A stretch of DNA of 64,000 bases from Flavobacteriaceae bacterium (GTDB lineage: Bacteria > Bacteroidota > Bacteroidia > Flavobacteriales > Flavobacteriaceae): positions 26,072-90,071 of the forward strand of contig JAHEHE010000002.1 of the NCBI GenBank assembly GCA_024644725.1, written 5' to 3'. Each line of letters starts with the position of its first letter. Positions within the stretch are counted from its first letter, which is position 1. This document shows, in pieces, positions 30,648-41,098 of this stretch. The notes beneath the pieces were generated by a model that did no database searches, was not told the origin of the DNA, and was given only the letters and a program-made list of their open reading frames with translations. The position numbers and the translations under genes were made by a program.

Positions 30648-31985
30648 ATGGGGGTCTTGTCCACAAAAAAAATCTCTTTCCGACGGATCAACAAGCTAGC
30701 CATTCCGGCCATCGTTTCCGGAATCGCCGAACCTCTGCTGTCAATTACCGACACCGCCATTGTCGGTAATGTTGAGGTCAACCCGACCGAGGCCCTCGCA
30801 GCGGTGGGAATAGCGGGTTCTTTTATCTCGGCTATTGTTTGGATCTTGGCACAGACCCGATCCGCCATTTCAGCAATCGTCGCTCAGTACCTGGGCGCGA
30901 AGAAGCTCGATCAGATTCACAACCTGCCGGCACAGATCATTTTTATAAATCTCCTGCTTAGCCTGTCGATTTATTTGGTCACTGTTCTGCTCACCCGGCA
31001 AATCTTTGAATTGTACAACGCCTCGGGTCTCATACTCGATCAGTCGGTTTCTTACTATCGAATTCGTGCCCTGGGTCTTCCTCTGACCCTTTTTGTGTTC
31101 TCCATATTCGGTGTTTTCAGGGGCCTTCAGAATACGTTTTGGCCCATGGTGATCAGCATTATGGGGGCCACATTGAACATCATACTTGATTTTGTGCTTG
31201 TTTTTGGCGTCGAGGGACTGGTCGAACCCATGCATGTGGCGGGGGCTGCATGGGCCAGCGTGATCGCTCAGGCTTTAATGGCTGTTATGGCACTCGTGCT
31301 GTTTCTGAAAAAAACGCCTTTCAACCTTTCACTCAGCCTGCCTTTTAATCACGAGATCAAGCGACTCCTTTCCCTCAGCCTGAATTTGATCATACGAGCT
31401 CTTTCCTTGAACATAGCCCTTTACATGGCCAATGCCTATGCTACAAGCTATGGTGCAAATTCGATTGCCGCCCAGACAATTGCTTTTCAGATCTGGCTCT
31501 TTTTCGCCTTCTTTATCGACGGATATTCCAGCGTCGGCAATATTATGTCGGGAAAGTTTCTGGGAGAAGGAAATTATAAAATGATCGATCGCCTGAGCAA
31601 ACAGCTCATTGCTTATACGCTGGTCATCGCTTTGATCCTGGGATTAGTATGTCTGGCCTTCTACAACCCTTTGGGCCGTCTCTTCTCACAGGATCCGGAC
31701 GTGCTTCAACTTTTTTCAAGCATTTTTTGGATCGTATTGCTGATGCAACCCATCAATGCCGTTGCCTTCGTGTTTGATGGCATTTTCAAGGGAATGGCCG
31801 AAGCCGTGGCTCTCAGGGATACACTTCTTGCGGCCACATTCCTGGGTTTCGTGCCTGCCTTGCTCATCGGGGACTATTTCGATCTCGGCCTGTATGCCAT
31901 CTGGATCGCTTTCACCGTTTGGATGATTTTAAGAGGGGGGATCTTAGTCTATCTTTTTCGATATCGGATCATGGCAGGGCGTTAA
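30648..31985 (+). CDS. MATE family efflux transporter
   Basis: Multi-TM; LAIPAIVSGIAEPLLSITDTAIVGN, ALGLPLTLFVFSIFGVFRGLQNT; ATG at 30648. Confidence 0.9.
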   Translation: MGVLSTKKISFRRINKLAIPAIVSGIAEPLLSITDTAIVGNVEVNPTEALAAVGIAGSFISAIVWILAQTRSAISAIVAQYLGAKKLDQIHNLPAQIIFINLLLSLSIYLVTVLLTRQIFELYNASGLILDQSVSYYRIRALGLPLTLFVFSIFGVFRGLQNTFWPMVISIMGATLNIILDFVLVFGVEGLVEPMHVAGAAWASVIAQALMAVMALVLFLKKTPFNLSLSLPFNHEIKRLLSLSLNLIIRALSLNIALYMANAYATSYGANSIAAQTIAFQIWLFFAFFIDGYSSVGNIMSGKFLGEGNYKMIDRLSKQLIAYTLVIALILGLVCLAFYNPLGRLFSQDPDVLQLFSSIFWIVLLMQPINAVAFVFDGIFKGMAEAVALRDTLLAATFLGFVPALLIGDYFDLGLYAIWIAFTVWMILRGGILVYLFRYRIMAGR

Positions 31986-32004
31986 ACCTGGACGAACTTC
32001 TTCA

Positions 32005-32076
32005 CATGACAATTGTTAGCATTTTTATTGGGATTAGGGTGTAATTTTATCCCCAAATAAAAATCAATTTGTCATG
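32005..32076 (+). promoter_or_regulatory. Long imperfect hairpin spanning the start codon of the downstream gene
   Basis: CATGACAATTG (32005-32015) pairs with CAATTTGTCATG (32065-32076, including ATG 32074-32076). The inner arm ATTTTTATT pairs with AATAAAAAT. Confidence 0.55.
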
Positions 32077-32964
32077 AAATCAATGCCGTATATACTATTC
32101 TCAATGTTCTTCGCTCTTTTCTTGAATCTGGAGGCTCAGACGCTTTCACCTTATGTTATGGTCGGTGAGTCCGAGATGGACCTGGGAGCTGCTGAGCAAA
32201 AAGTGACTTCCGTTTTGCAGGAAAAAGGATTCGATGTCATCGGAAGCTATCACGTGGAGGGAAATCAAACCCTCAAGGTAATCGTCTATACCCGACAGGA
32301 CCTGAAAGACATCACGATCCAGGTCAAGGACCGGGGAGCCCTTGCGGCTGCACTCAAAGTCGGTCTCAAGTCGGATGGGCCCGGGACCCATATCAGTTAT
32401 CTCAACCCGGAATACCTTTTCCAGGCTTATCTCATGGACGAATACGACAAACACGCTTCGGGTCTGGCAAAGGTCGCTGCGGATGTGAAGAGCGCCCTTT
32501 CTCCATTGGGCTCAGAGAATACAGGTTTTGGAGGAGGAATGACGGCCGAAGAGCTCAGGGAATATCACTACAAGGTTTTCATGCCCTATTTCACCGACCC
32601 GGTGGATTTGGAGGAGTTCTCTAGTTTTGAAGAAGCAGTCACAGTGATCGAAAAGAATCTCAAGGCCAAAAAAGGCGAGACGATTTGGGTGTATAGCCTT
32701 AAGTTTCCAAACGAAGAGGTCGCCGTCTACGGAGTAGGGCTCATGAACGAAGAAGAAGGTGAAAAGCATTTTCTTCCCATTATCGGCGAAGATCATTTGG
32801 CCGCCATGCCTTACGAGATTATTATTCAGGGGAAGGAAGCCACTATGTTGCACGGACGCTACAGGATCGCCCTTCATTGGCCCGACCTTACCATGGGAAC
32901 CTTTACAAAGATTATGAGTACACCGGGGGACATCAAAAAAGTCATGAAAGATCTCTGCAATTGA
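32074..32964 (+). CDS. Secreted protein, possibly DUF302-like N-terminal region
   Basis: Signal peptide MKSMPYILFSMFFALFLNLEAQ; MDLGAAEQKVTSVLQEKGFDVIGSYHV resembles DUF302-type sequence. Confidence 0.65.
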   Translation: MKSMPYILFSMFFALFLNLEAQTLSPYVMVGESEMDLGAAEQKVTSVLQEKGFDVIGSYHVEGNQTLKVIVYTRQDLKDITIQVKDRGALAAALKVGLKSDGPGTHISYLNPEYLFQAYLMDEYDKHASGLAKVAADVKSALSPLGSENTGFGGGMTAEELREYHYKVFMPYFTDPVDLEEFSSFEEAVTVIEKNLKAKKGETIWVYSLKFPNEEVAVYGVGLMNEEEGEKHFLPIIGEDHLAAMPYEIIIQGKEATMLHGRYRIALHWPDLTMGTFTKIMSTPGDIKKVMKDLCN

Positions 32965-32979
32965 CAGTTCAGAAAAGGA

Positions 32980-34089
32980 TCAGCTGTTCTTAATGATCAG
33001 TTTGGCTGTCTTTTCGCTTGCCCCTTTGCCCCCGAGCTTCTTTTCAAGCTCATAATAATCATCAAAGAGCTTTTCACGGTGCTTGTGATCGAGCACTTTG
33101 AAGAGCTCATCCTCCAGGTTTTCTTCATTGAACTCATCCTGGATCAGCTCCCGAACCGCCTCGCGGTCCAGAATGAGATTGACCAGCGAGATGTATTTGA
33201 CATTGACGAGTCGTTTGCCAATTTGATAGGAGATCTCACCGCCCCGGTAGCAGACGACTTCGGGCACCTTGAAGAGAGCGGTCTCAAGAGTTGCGGTTCC
33301 GGAGGTTACCAGAGCAGCACTTGACACCGAGAGAAGATCATAGGTTCTGTTGTGAACCAGCGCCACATTGTCCTTTTTCAGAAAGGTCTCGTAAAATGAT
33401 GGCTCCTGGCCCGGAGCGCCCCCAATGACAAACTGGTGGTCCGGAAAGCGATCCACCATCTTGAGCATGATCCCGAGCATCTTGGTGATCTCCTGCTTTC
33501 TGCTCCCTGGCAACAAAGCGACAATCGGCTTGTCATTCAATCCATGCTCTTCTGAAAAAGCTTCCAGATCGACAGGCCTGCGGTTTGCGATGGCGTCGAG
33601 CAAAGGATGACCTACAAAGTGAACCGGGTAGTTGTGCTTATCCTCATAGAATTCCTTTTCAAAGGGCAGAATAACGTACATGTGATCAACATCCCGCTTG
33701 ATCTTTTTTATGCGATTTTCTTTCCAGGCCCAGATTTGGGGAGAAATATAATAGTGGACCGTTATCCCATTTTTATGGGCAAATTCTGCAATACGAAGAT
33801 TGAAACCCGGATAGTCGACCAGGATCACGGCGCTAGGTTGGTATTCCAGGATGTCTTTTTTACAAAATTTGATGTTGTTGAGAATGGTGCGAAGGTTCAT
33901 GATCACCTCGGTGAACCCCATAAAGGCCAGATCCCTGTAATGCTTGACCAGGGTTCCACCAACCTCCTGCATCAGGTCTCCTCCCCAGAACCTGAATTCA
34001 GCATGGGCTTCCTCCCGTCTCAAGGCCTTCATCAGATTCGAAGCATGTAAGTCTCCGGATGCCTCTCCGGCGATGATGTAATATTTCAA
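32980..34089 (-). CDS. lpxB: Lipid-A-disaccharide synthase
   Basis: YIIAGEASGDLHASNLM, YYISPQIWAWKENRIKKIK, FVGHPLLDAI, VALLPGSRKQEI. Confidence 0.95.
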   Translation of the reverse strand: MKYYIIAGEASGDLHASNLMKALRREEAHAEFRFWGGDLMQEVGGTLVKHYRDLAFMGFTEVIMNLRTILNNIKFCKKDILEYQPSAVILVDYPGFNLRIAEFAHKNGITVHYYISPQIWAWKENRIKKIKRDVDHMYVILPFEKEFYEDKHNYPVHFVGHPLLDAIANRRPVDLEAFSEEHGLNDKPIVALLPGSRKQEITKMLGIMLKMVDRFPDHQFVIGGAPGQEPSFYETFLKKDNVALVHNRTYDLLSVSSAALVTSGTATLETALFKVPEVVCYRGGEISYQIGKRLVNVKYISLVNLILDREAVRELIQDEFNEENLEDELFKVLDHKHREKLFDDYYELEKKLGGKGASEKTAKLIIKNS

Positions 34090-34107
34090 ATCTTTTTCAT
34101 TTTAAGA

Positions 34108-34398
34108 TTACAGAAATTGACTGATCAGAATCGCAAAGGCGACACAAAAACAGGCGAGCAATACTCCCCTGGCACGGAGGTCCTGCTTTTTCCTCAGAAA
34201 AACAAAAAACACGAATAGATTCGGCAAGGCGGCAAGACCTAGGACCTTTCCGTAAAGACCTCCCTCGCTCATTATTTTTAGGGTTTCATCAAATCCGTAA
34301 GGAGATACGAATTCGACGTAAATGAAAAACCCAAAAAACGTCGCCAATAAGCCTACCAGAAATCCGATGATCACTTCTTTCTTATTCAATTTTGCCAT
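34108..34398 (-). CDS. Small membrane protein
   Basis: About 96 aa with multiple hydrophobic segments, between lpxB and surE on the same strand. Confidence 0.65.
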   Translation of the reverse strand: MAKLNKKEVIIGFLVGLLATFFGFFIYVEFVSPYGFDETLKIMSEGGLYGKVLGLAALPNLFVFFVFLRKKQDLRARGVLLACFCVAFAILISQFL

Positions 34399-34407
34399 TG
34401 CACTCAA

Positions 34408-35178
34408 TTAGAATTCCCAAGAGTTTAAAGTCTGGATGAAATGATGGGCAGTCAGGTCAATATGAACCGGCACCACAGAAACGTAGCCATTCTCCAGGGC
34501 CCAAACATCCGTGTCCTCACCGTTGTCCATCTTGACAAACTTACCGGTTAGCCAGTAATACGGCTTGCCCTGGGGATTCGTCCGCTTGTCGAATTCTTCC
34601 ACCCAATTGGCCCTGGCCTGTCTGCATATTTTGATTCCCTTAAAGGGTTCGTCATCCAAATTGGGGAAATTCACATTGAGCACCACGCCATCGGGCAAGC
34701 CTCTCTCAAGCACGTTGAGGGCAATTTTCCGCACATCCTCTTTTACAGGTTCAAAGTTGGCGTTCCAGCTGTAGTCCAGCAAGGAGAATCCTATGGCAGG
34801 TATGCCCTCAATGCCTGCCTCGATGGCAGCACTCATCGTTCCGGAGTAGATCACATTGATCGAGCTGTTGGAGCCGTGATTGATTCCCGAAACTACCAGG
34901 TCGGGTCTCCTGTCGAGAACCTCACTGATGGCCATTTTAACGCAATCGGCTGGCGTTCCTGAACATCGGTATTCCACTTGTTTCCCTTCTTCGAGAGTCA
35001 CTTTGTCACAATAAATCGTGGAATCTAAAGTTATAGCATGACCCATCCCGCTTTGCGGGCTGTCGGGTGCAAGGACAACCACTTCGCCGATTTCATTCAT
35101 AACCGAAATCAAGGTGCGAATTCCGGGAGCAGTGATCCCGTCATCATTGGTGACCAGGATGAGTGGTTTTTCTGGCAT
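34408..35178 (-). CDS. surE: 5'/3'-nucleotidase SurE
   Basis: LILVTNDDGITAPGIRTL, VVLAPDSPQSGMGHAIT, VSGINHGSNSSINVIYSGTMSAAIEA. Confidence 0.96.
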   Translation of the reverse strand: MPEKPLILVTNDDGITAPGIRTLISVMNEIGEVVVLAPDSPQSGMGHAITLDSTIYCDKVTLEEGKQVEYRCSGTPADCVKMAISEVLDRRPDLVVSGINHGSNSSINVIYSGTMSAAIEAGIEGIPAIGFSLLDYSWNANFEPVKEDVRKIALNVLERGLPDGVVLNVNFPNLDDEPFKGIKICRQARANWVEEFDKRTNPQGKPYYWLTGKFVKMDNGEDTDVWALENGYVSVVPVHIDLTAHHFIQTLNSWEF

Positions 35179-35397
35179 TTTTTTTGATTGGATAACAAAA
35201 ATATGACATTTTATCTCAACAGTTACGTTTTAACGTTTAACAATTTATTGTGAAGGAACCACACGTTAAATGACTACTATTGTAGTTCTAATTGCTGATT
35301 TTTACAGACATTTGTGGTTTATGTTGTGTGATGATATCCATTTGATGCCCGATTTTGCTATCTTGCTCGGGCTGATATGACAAGCTGAATACGTATT

Positions 35398-37590
35398 ATG
35401 AAAAATATTTCCCTCTTCTCAAATAGCAAAGTCAAGTTTATTTTACCCCTCCTGATCGTGGCGGGGATGCTTTTCGGGTTTAAAATGGCCAATGAGCCTG
35501 ATCCTGAAAAAGACAAGATCCTCATCGGTTTGGTGCGCTATGCCCTCAAACAGGGGCATTATGAGCCCCATCAGATCAATGATGAGTTCTCTGAAAAGGT
35601 CTTTGCAGACTTTATCGATCAGTTGGACCCCTACAAACGATTTTTTCTTCAAAGCGACATTGAGGAAATGGAGGCCTACAAGCACATGATCGATGATCAG
35701 ATCAAAAGCGAGGATCTGTCTTTCTATAATGTCGCAGTAGACCGGTTCCTTCAAAGAGTTGAAGAGTCCAAGTCTATCTATAAAGAAATTCTTGCCAGTC
35801 CGTTCGATTTTACGAAAGAAGGTAGCTTTGACGTGGACTATGACAAAAAGCCCTTTGCGAAGAACAGGGCCGAATTGATCAAATACTGGCAAATGCAATT
35901 GAAATGGAGCACTTTGTCAAGGCTTCATGAGAAAATCGAACTGCAGGAGCAGATGGCGAACAATCCTGATGAGGAGGGTTCCGAATCCGAGGGTGCAGGT
36001 GAAGATACAAGTGAAGATGCCGACGTTGAGCCGATTGAGATCAAAACCTTCGAAGAGCTCGAAAAAGAGTCCAGGGAAATGACCGAAAGCAGCCTGGATG
36101 ACATCTATGAGATGATGGGTGACCTGGACGATTCGGATTGGTTTTCCATTTTCTTGAATACCATGACGATGCAATTCGATCCCCATACGAACTACTATGC
36201 TCCCAAGGAGAAAAAACGCTTTGACCAGATCATGGCGGGAAAACTGGAAGGTATAGGGGCACGTTTGCAGAAAAAAGACGATTACACGCGGGTGGCGGAG
36301 CTGATTTCCGGAGGTCCTGCCTGGAGAGGTGGAGAGCTCGAAGTTGGAGATCTCATTCTCAAGGTAGCGCAAGGAGACGAGGAGCCTGTTGATATCGTGG
36401 GTATGCGACTCGACGACGCCATTGAGTACATCAAGGGTCAAAAAGGCACTGAGGTCAGACTTACCGTAAAGAAGATTGACGGATCCATTGAGGTGATCTC
36501 CATCATTCGCGATATCATCGAATTAGAGGAGACATTTGTCAAATCCAGCGTGGTTGATATTGACAACAGGAAATTCGGAGTGATCAACCTGCCGAAATTC
36601 TACATTGACTTCAATGAAAGAAACTTCAGGAACTCAGCGACCGACATGGAGCAGGAGATCGAGCGACTCAAAGCTGAGAATGTTGAGGGTCTTTTGATTG
36701 ACCTGAGAAACAACGGTGGAGGATCCTTGAAGACGGCCATCGAGATTTCAGGTTTGTTCATCAATGATGGGCCGGTGGTACAGGTTAAGTATCGCGGAGA
36801 AAAACCCAATATCCGATCCGACAAGAATAAGAAAATACAATGGGAAGGACCTCTTGTGGTGCTTGTCAATGAATTGAGTGCCTCTGCTTCAGAGATTTTT
36901 GCAGCAGCCATGCAGGACTATAATCGCGCCGTGATTATCGGAAGCAAGCAGTCGTTTGGAAAAGGCACGGTGCAGAATGTTTTGCCGCTGAACAATTATT
37001 TCAAATATCCCAAGGATCTTGGAGCCTTGAAAATGACCATCCAAAAGTTTTACCGCATTAACGGTGGCTCTACCCAGCTTGAAGGAGTAGTCAGTGACAT
37101 TGCCATGCCAGACAAATACACTTATTTCGAAATCGGTGAGCGTGACGAGAAGAATCCATTGGATTGGGATAAGATAGAACCTGCAGAATACACGCCTGTT
37201 GACGTTTATGAGAATTTCCATTCGGTGGTCAACAATAGCAAGAAGCGTATTCAGGACAACCCGCATTTTATCATCATCGATGAGAATGCTCGTTGGTTGA
37301 AAAAGGGTCGCGACGACTCGACAGTTCAACTCAATTACGAAAAATACAAAGCCGAACTGGATAAGAGAGAAGAGGAAAGCAAGGCATTTGACGACATCAG
37401 TCTGTATGAAAACAACCTCGAGTTCAGGTCTCCCAAATACGAAATTGCATTGGTCGAGCAGGACTCTATTCTGGCCAAAAAAAGAGAGATCTGGCACAGT
37501 AACCTCAAGAAAGACATCTATATGGAGGAGGCGCTGAACGTACTCTCCGAATTGAAGATGAACAACAAGAACCTTCTGGTCAAGAATTGA
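35398..37590 (+). CDS. Carboxy-terminal processing protease (Prc/Tsp, S41)
   Basis: PDZ plus S41 core: IDLRNNGGGSLKTAIEISGLFI, VVLVNELSASASEIFAAAMQDY, GSKQSFGKGTVQNV. Confidence 0.94.
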   Translation: MKNISLFSNSKVKFILPLLIVAGMLFGFKMANEPDPEKDKILIGLVRYALKQGHYEPHQINDEFSEKVFADFIDQLDPYKRFFLQSDIEEMEAYKHMIDDQIKSEDLSFYNVAVDRFLQRVEESKSIYKEILASPFDFTKEGSFDVDYDKKPFAKNRAELIKYWQMQLKWSTLSRLHEKIELQEQMANNPDEEGSESEGAGEDTSEDADVEPIEIKTFEELEKESREMTESSLDDIYEMMGDLDDSDWFSIFLNTMTMQFDPHTNYYAPKEKKRFDQIMAGKLEGIGARLQKKDDYTRVAELISGGPAWRGGELEVGDLILKVAQGDEEPVDIVGMRLDDAIEYIKGQKGTEVRLTVKKIDGSIEVISIIRDIIELEETFVKSSVVDIDNRKFGVINLPKFYIDFNERNFRNSATDMEQEIERLKAENVEGLLIDLRNNGGGSLKTAIEISGLFINDGPVVQVKYRGEKPNIRSDKNKKIQWEGPLVVLVNELSASASEIFAAAMQDYNRAVIIGSKQSFGKGTVQNVLPLNNYFKYPKDLGALKMTIQKFYRINGGSTQLEGVVSDIAMPDKYTYFEIGERDEKNPLDWDKIEPAEYTPVDVYENFHSVVNNSKKRIQDNPHFIIIDENARWLKKGRDDSTVQLNYEKYKAELDKREEESKAFDDISLYENNLEFRSPKYEIALVEQDSILAKKREIWHSNLKKDIYMEEALNVLSELKMNNKNLLVKN

Positions 37591-37612
37591 TTTGAAGAGC
37601 TTCCGAAAAAGC

Positions 37613-37644
37613 CCCCGGCAACAGCGATGTTCCCGGGGTTTTTT
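37613..37644 (+). terminator. Intrinsic terminator after the S41 protease gene
   Basis: CCCCGGCAAC-AGCGAT-GTTCCCGGGG (10-bp stem with one mismatch) followed by TTTTTT. Confidence 0.82.
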
Positions 37645-37687
37645 ATTGCACTTCCAATCTGTTACCTTTGACGAATAATGACTCGAT

Positions 37688-39025
37688 ATGGGCTCGCTGA
37701 GTGCTGTTTTCAAAAGACATTTGACCCTGAATTTTCCGGAACTCCTTGAGGGTCGTTCGGTTCTGGCTCTGTCAGGGGGAATCGACAGCATGGTACTCTG
37801 CGAGCTGTTGCTGGACGCTGAAGTCGATTTCTCTGTCGCTCATTGCAATTTTCAACTTCGTGGCAGCGACTCGGATGAGGATGAGACGTTTGTAGAAGAG
37901 AAGGCCCGGAATCTAAACATGGAGGTTCACTTAAAAAAATTCGAAACTCAAGATTATGCTCATGAGCATGGGTTGTCCCTGCAACTCGCTGCGCGCGAGC
38001 TTCGCTATCAGTGGTTTGATAAAATTCTTGACAAAACCCGTTCGAACTACCTGATCACGGCTCACCATGCTGATGACAACCTCGAAACCTTCCTGATGAA
38101 CCTCTCGCGCGGAAGCGGTTTGAAAGGACTGACGGGAATTCCCGAACGAAATGGGCGAATCCGTCGCCCCTTATTGCCTTTTCAAAGAGAGCAGATCGAA
38201 GCCTGTGCCAAACAAAATAATATTGCATGGCGAGAAGACAGCAGCAATGCGAAGAGCAAGTACCTGAGAAATCGCATACGAAACGAATTGGTGCCTCTGA
38301 TGAAGGAAACAATTCCCAACCTGTCAACCGGATTCGGAAGCACTTTGCAGCATCTGAAGGAGGCTCAATTCATTTTGGAGGATAGACTCGTTGAAATCTG
38401 GAAAGATATTAGTTCGACCAAAGGAGACCTGATTGAAATCGATATTGCCGAGCTCAAGTCGCTCAGTCATCCGAAAGCATATTTGTATGGGTTGTTTGCG
38501 GAATTTGGCTTTACCCAATGGGCCGACATGGAGGAGCTCCTGTCGGGGCAATCCGGCAAAATGGTTTATTCATCAACTCACAGGCTTTTGAAGGACAGAG
38601 ATAACCTTTTGCTGCAAAAAATCGATTCTCTTCCGGATGCTGAACAGAGTCGGATCATCCACAAAGGCCAGGATTCAGTCGAGCTGAGCTCGGGAACCCT
38701 TCAACTGAAATTGAAAGCAGCAGTGAAAAAGGAGGTTGTCAAAACGACTCATGCCGCGTCCTTCGATGCCGAAAAGCTGATATTCCCGCTTACTGTAAGA
38801 AAGTGGCAAAAAGGCGACTACTTTTATCCTAAAGGGATGCGAGGCAGAAAAAAGCTGAGCAAGTTTTTCAAGGATGAAAAGCTATCGATCCCTGAAAAGG
38901 AAAATATTTGGTTACTTTGCGCCGAAAACAAGATTGCATGGGTCGTCGGATTGCGGTCGGACGAACGTTTCAAAGTGACTGATGAAACCAAAAGTGTATT
39001 GCACGTTGAATGGATTCCAAAATGA
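37688..39025 (+). CDS. tilS: tRNA(Ile)-lysidine synthase
   Basis: VLALSGGIDSMVLCELLL PP-loop, ITAHHADDNLETFLMNLSRGSGLKGLTGI. Confidence 0.94.
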   Translation: MGSLSAVFKRHLTLNFPELLEGRSVLALSGGIDSMVLCELLLDAEVDFSVAHCNFQLRGSDSDEDETFVEEKARNLNMEVHLKKFETQDYAHEHGLSLQLAARELRYQWFDKILDKTRSNYLITAHHADDNLETFLMNLSRGSGLKGLTGIPERNGRIRRPLLPFQREQIEACAKQNNIAWREDSSNAKSKYLRNRIRNELVPLMKETIPNLSTGFGSTLQHLKEAQFILEDRLVEIWKDISSTKGDLIEIDIAELKSLSHPKAYLYGLFAEFGFTQWADMEELLSGQSGKMVYSSTHRLLKDRDNLLLQKIDSLPDAEQSRIIHKGQDSVELSSGTLQLKLKAAVKKEVVKTTHAASFDAEKLIFPLTVRKWQKGDYFYPKGMRGRKKLSKFFKDEKLSIPEKENIWLLCAENKIAWVVGLRSDERFKVTDETKSVLHVEWIPK

Positions 39026-41058
39026 TGAAAAGAAAATTCCTATTTGTTTTACTCCTGCTATCTGCCTTCGCGCAGTCTCAAATTCTGAAGCCGGTAACCT
39101 GGACCACTAGTACCGAGAAAGTTAATGCCTCTGAATTTGACCTGGTGATAACCGCAGAAATTGATCCGGGATGGCACCTGTATTCACAGAATGTTCCGGA
39201 TGGCGGACCGATTCCCACGACAATTTCCTTTTCGGAACCTGGTGAGTCTTATCAGCTCATAGGAGGCCCTACGGAAGGCGAAGGTCATGAGGAATTTGAC
39301 AACGTGTTTGAAATGGACATCAAATACTTTGAGAATCAGGCGGTCTTCAAGCAGCGAATCCGGGTGCTGACCGATGACAAAATCACCCTCAACGGAGTTG
39401 TCGAGTTCATGGTGTGTGACGACGCAAACTGCCTCCCTCCCACCGAAATTGACTTGGCGTTTGAAGTTCAGGGCAAAGCAGGCCAGAAAGAACTGGTTTC
39501 GGAATCTGAGTTGGTTCCTGAAGCCTCATCCGTTCTTCAGAGTGCAACTTCGACTCCAGAGGTAAAAGGTCAAGGGGACCAACCTGAAAGTGAAAAGGGG
39601 CCGACAGGCATGAGCGACAAAAAGCAAAAGACCAAGAGCCTTTGGACCCTGTTTATCCTGAGTTTTCTGGCAGGTTTTGCTGCCTTGCTCACGCCTTGTG
39701 TGTTTCCTATGATCCCCATGACGGTGAGCTTTTTCACCAAACAGAGTAAGAACAAGGCTGTAGGCATTCGTAATGCCATCCTGTTTGGGATTTCAATTGT
39801 CGTCCTGTATGTGCTGCTCGGAACAGTGGTAACATCCGTTTTTGGTGCGGATTCGCTGAATGCCCTTTCCACAAATGTGTGGTTCAACCTTATCTTTTTT
39901 GCCTTGCTCGTGATCTTTGCCATCTCCTTTCTGGGAGCCTTCGAGATTACCCTGCCCAGTTCCTGGGGTACAAAAGTGGATTCCCAGGCAGACCGTGGAG
40001 GACTGATTGGCATTTTCTTTATGGCTTTGGCCTTGGCTATTGTCTCTTTTTCTTGTACGGGGCCCATTGTAGGCACGGCACTGGTAGCCGCTGCAGCCCA
40101 GGGAGGGATCGCCCCTGTAGTCAGCATGTTCGGTTTTTCACTGGCGATTGCCCTGCCCTTTTCTCTGTTTGCTGCTTTTCCCGGGTGGCTCAACTCTCTG
40201 CCAAAATCAGGAGGCTGGCTTAACACGGTTAAAGTATTTCTGGGCTTCCTCGAGCTCGCACTGGCATTTAAATTTTTATCGAATGCAGATCTTGTGCTTC
40301 AGGCGCACTTGCTGGAAAGGGAGGTGTTCGTCGCAATCTGGATCACTATATTCGGAGCTTTGGCCCTGTACTTGTTTGGAAAGATCAAACTGCCGCATGA
40401 CTCAGAATTGAGTCACATCTCTGTCGGAAGGCTGAGCCTGGGCTTGTTGGTTGCAGCGTTTACCATCTATTTGGTGCCAGGCATGTGGGGGGCTCCCCTG
40501 AAACTCATCAGTGGCTTTCCACCTCCTATGCACTACAGCGAATCTTCTTACGGCGTGGGTTACACCAAACTCAGCGACTCGGGAAATATTACCGAAGCTG
40601 CGCTTCCGGAAGGCGCGCATTTGGGGCCACATGACATCGTTGCCTTCCTGGATTACAAAGTTGGCATGGAATATGCAAGAAAGGTCAACAAACCCGTCAT
40701 GCTCGATTTTACGGGACATGCCTGCGTCAATTGTCGCAAAATGGAGGAAAGGGTCTGGTCAGACACTCGAATCCTTCAGATTCTCAAGAATGAGGTCGTA
40801 TTGATCTCTCTCTATGTGGATGACAAGCGACAATTGCGGGAAGACGAACAGTATACGTCGAAGATCGATGGAAAAAAAGTCACCACCATCGGCAAGAAAT
40901 GGAGTGAGTTCCAGATCGAAAAATACGAAGCGAATGCGCAGCCCTATTATGTGCTGCTCGATCACGAAGGGAACAATCTCAATCCGTATTCTGCCTATAC
41001 CCCTGACGCAGATGAGTACCTGAGCTGGCTAAAAGAGGGCATTGCCAATTTCGAGTAA
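39010..41058 (+). CDS. dsbD: Thiol:disulfide interchange protein DsbD
   Basis: FLAGFAALLTPCVFPMIPMTVSFFTK; C-terminal thioredoxin-like DFTGHACVNCRKMEERVW. Start may be 39010 or 39022. Confidence 0.9.
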   Translation: MDSKMMKRKFLFVLLLLSAFAQSQILKPVTWTTSTEKVNASEFDLVITAEIDPGWHLYSQNVPDGGPIPTTISFSEPGESYQLIGGPTEGEGHEEFDNVFEMDIKYFENQAVFKQRIRVLTDDKITLNGVVEFMVCDDANCLPPTEIDLAFEVQGKAGQKELVSESELVPEASSVLQSATSTPEVKGQGDQPESEKGPTGMSDKKQKTKSLWTLFILSFLAGFAALLTPCVFPMIPMTVSFFTKQSKNKAVGIRNAILFGISIVVLYVLLGTVVTSVFGADSLNALSTNVWFNLIFFALLVIFAISFLGAFEITLPSSWGTKVDSQADRGGLIGIFFMALALAIVSFSCTGPIVGTALVAAAAQGGIAPVVSMFGFSLAIALPFSLFAAFPGWLNSLPKSGGWLNTVKVFLGFLELALAFKFLSNADLVLQAHLLEREVFVAIWITIFGALALYLFGKIKLPHDSELSHISVGRLSLGLLVAAFTIYLVPGMWGAPLKLISGFPPPMHYSESSYGVGYTKLSDSGNITEAALPEGAHLGPHDIVAFLDYKVGMEYARKVNKPVMLDFTGHACVNCRKMEERVWSDTRILQILKNEVVLISLYVDDKRQLREDEQYTSKIDGKKVTTIGKKWSEFQIEKYEANAQPYYVLLDHEGNNLNPYSAYTPDADEYLSWLKEGIANFE

Positions 41059-41098
41059 TCGAAACGCTGCAATCTCATAGGGTCTTTAATCGTTACAC

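Noticed and set aside
35273-35286. ACTAC-TATT-GTAGT inverted repeat upstream of the S41 protease gene
   Set aside because: Short AT-rich repeat in a regulatory gap; could be an operator, but nothing else supports it.
36889-37791. 300-aa minus-strand ORF
   Set aside because: Antisense to the S41 protease gene and runs through the terminator and start of tilS.
39570-40226. 218-aa minus-strand ORF
   Set aside because: Antisense shadow of dsbD.
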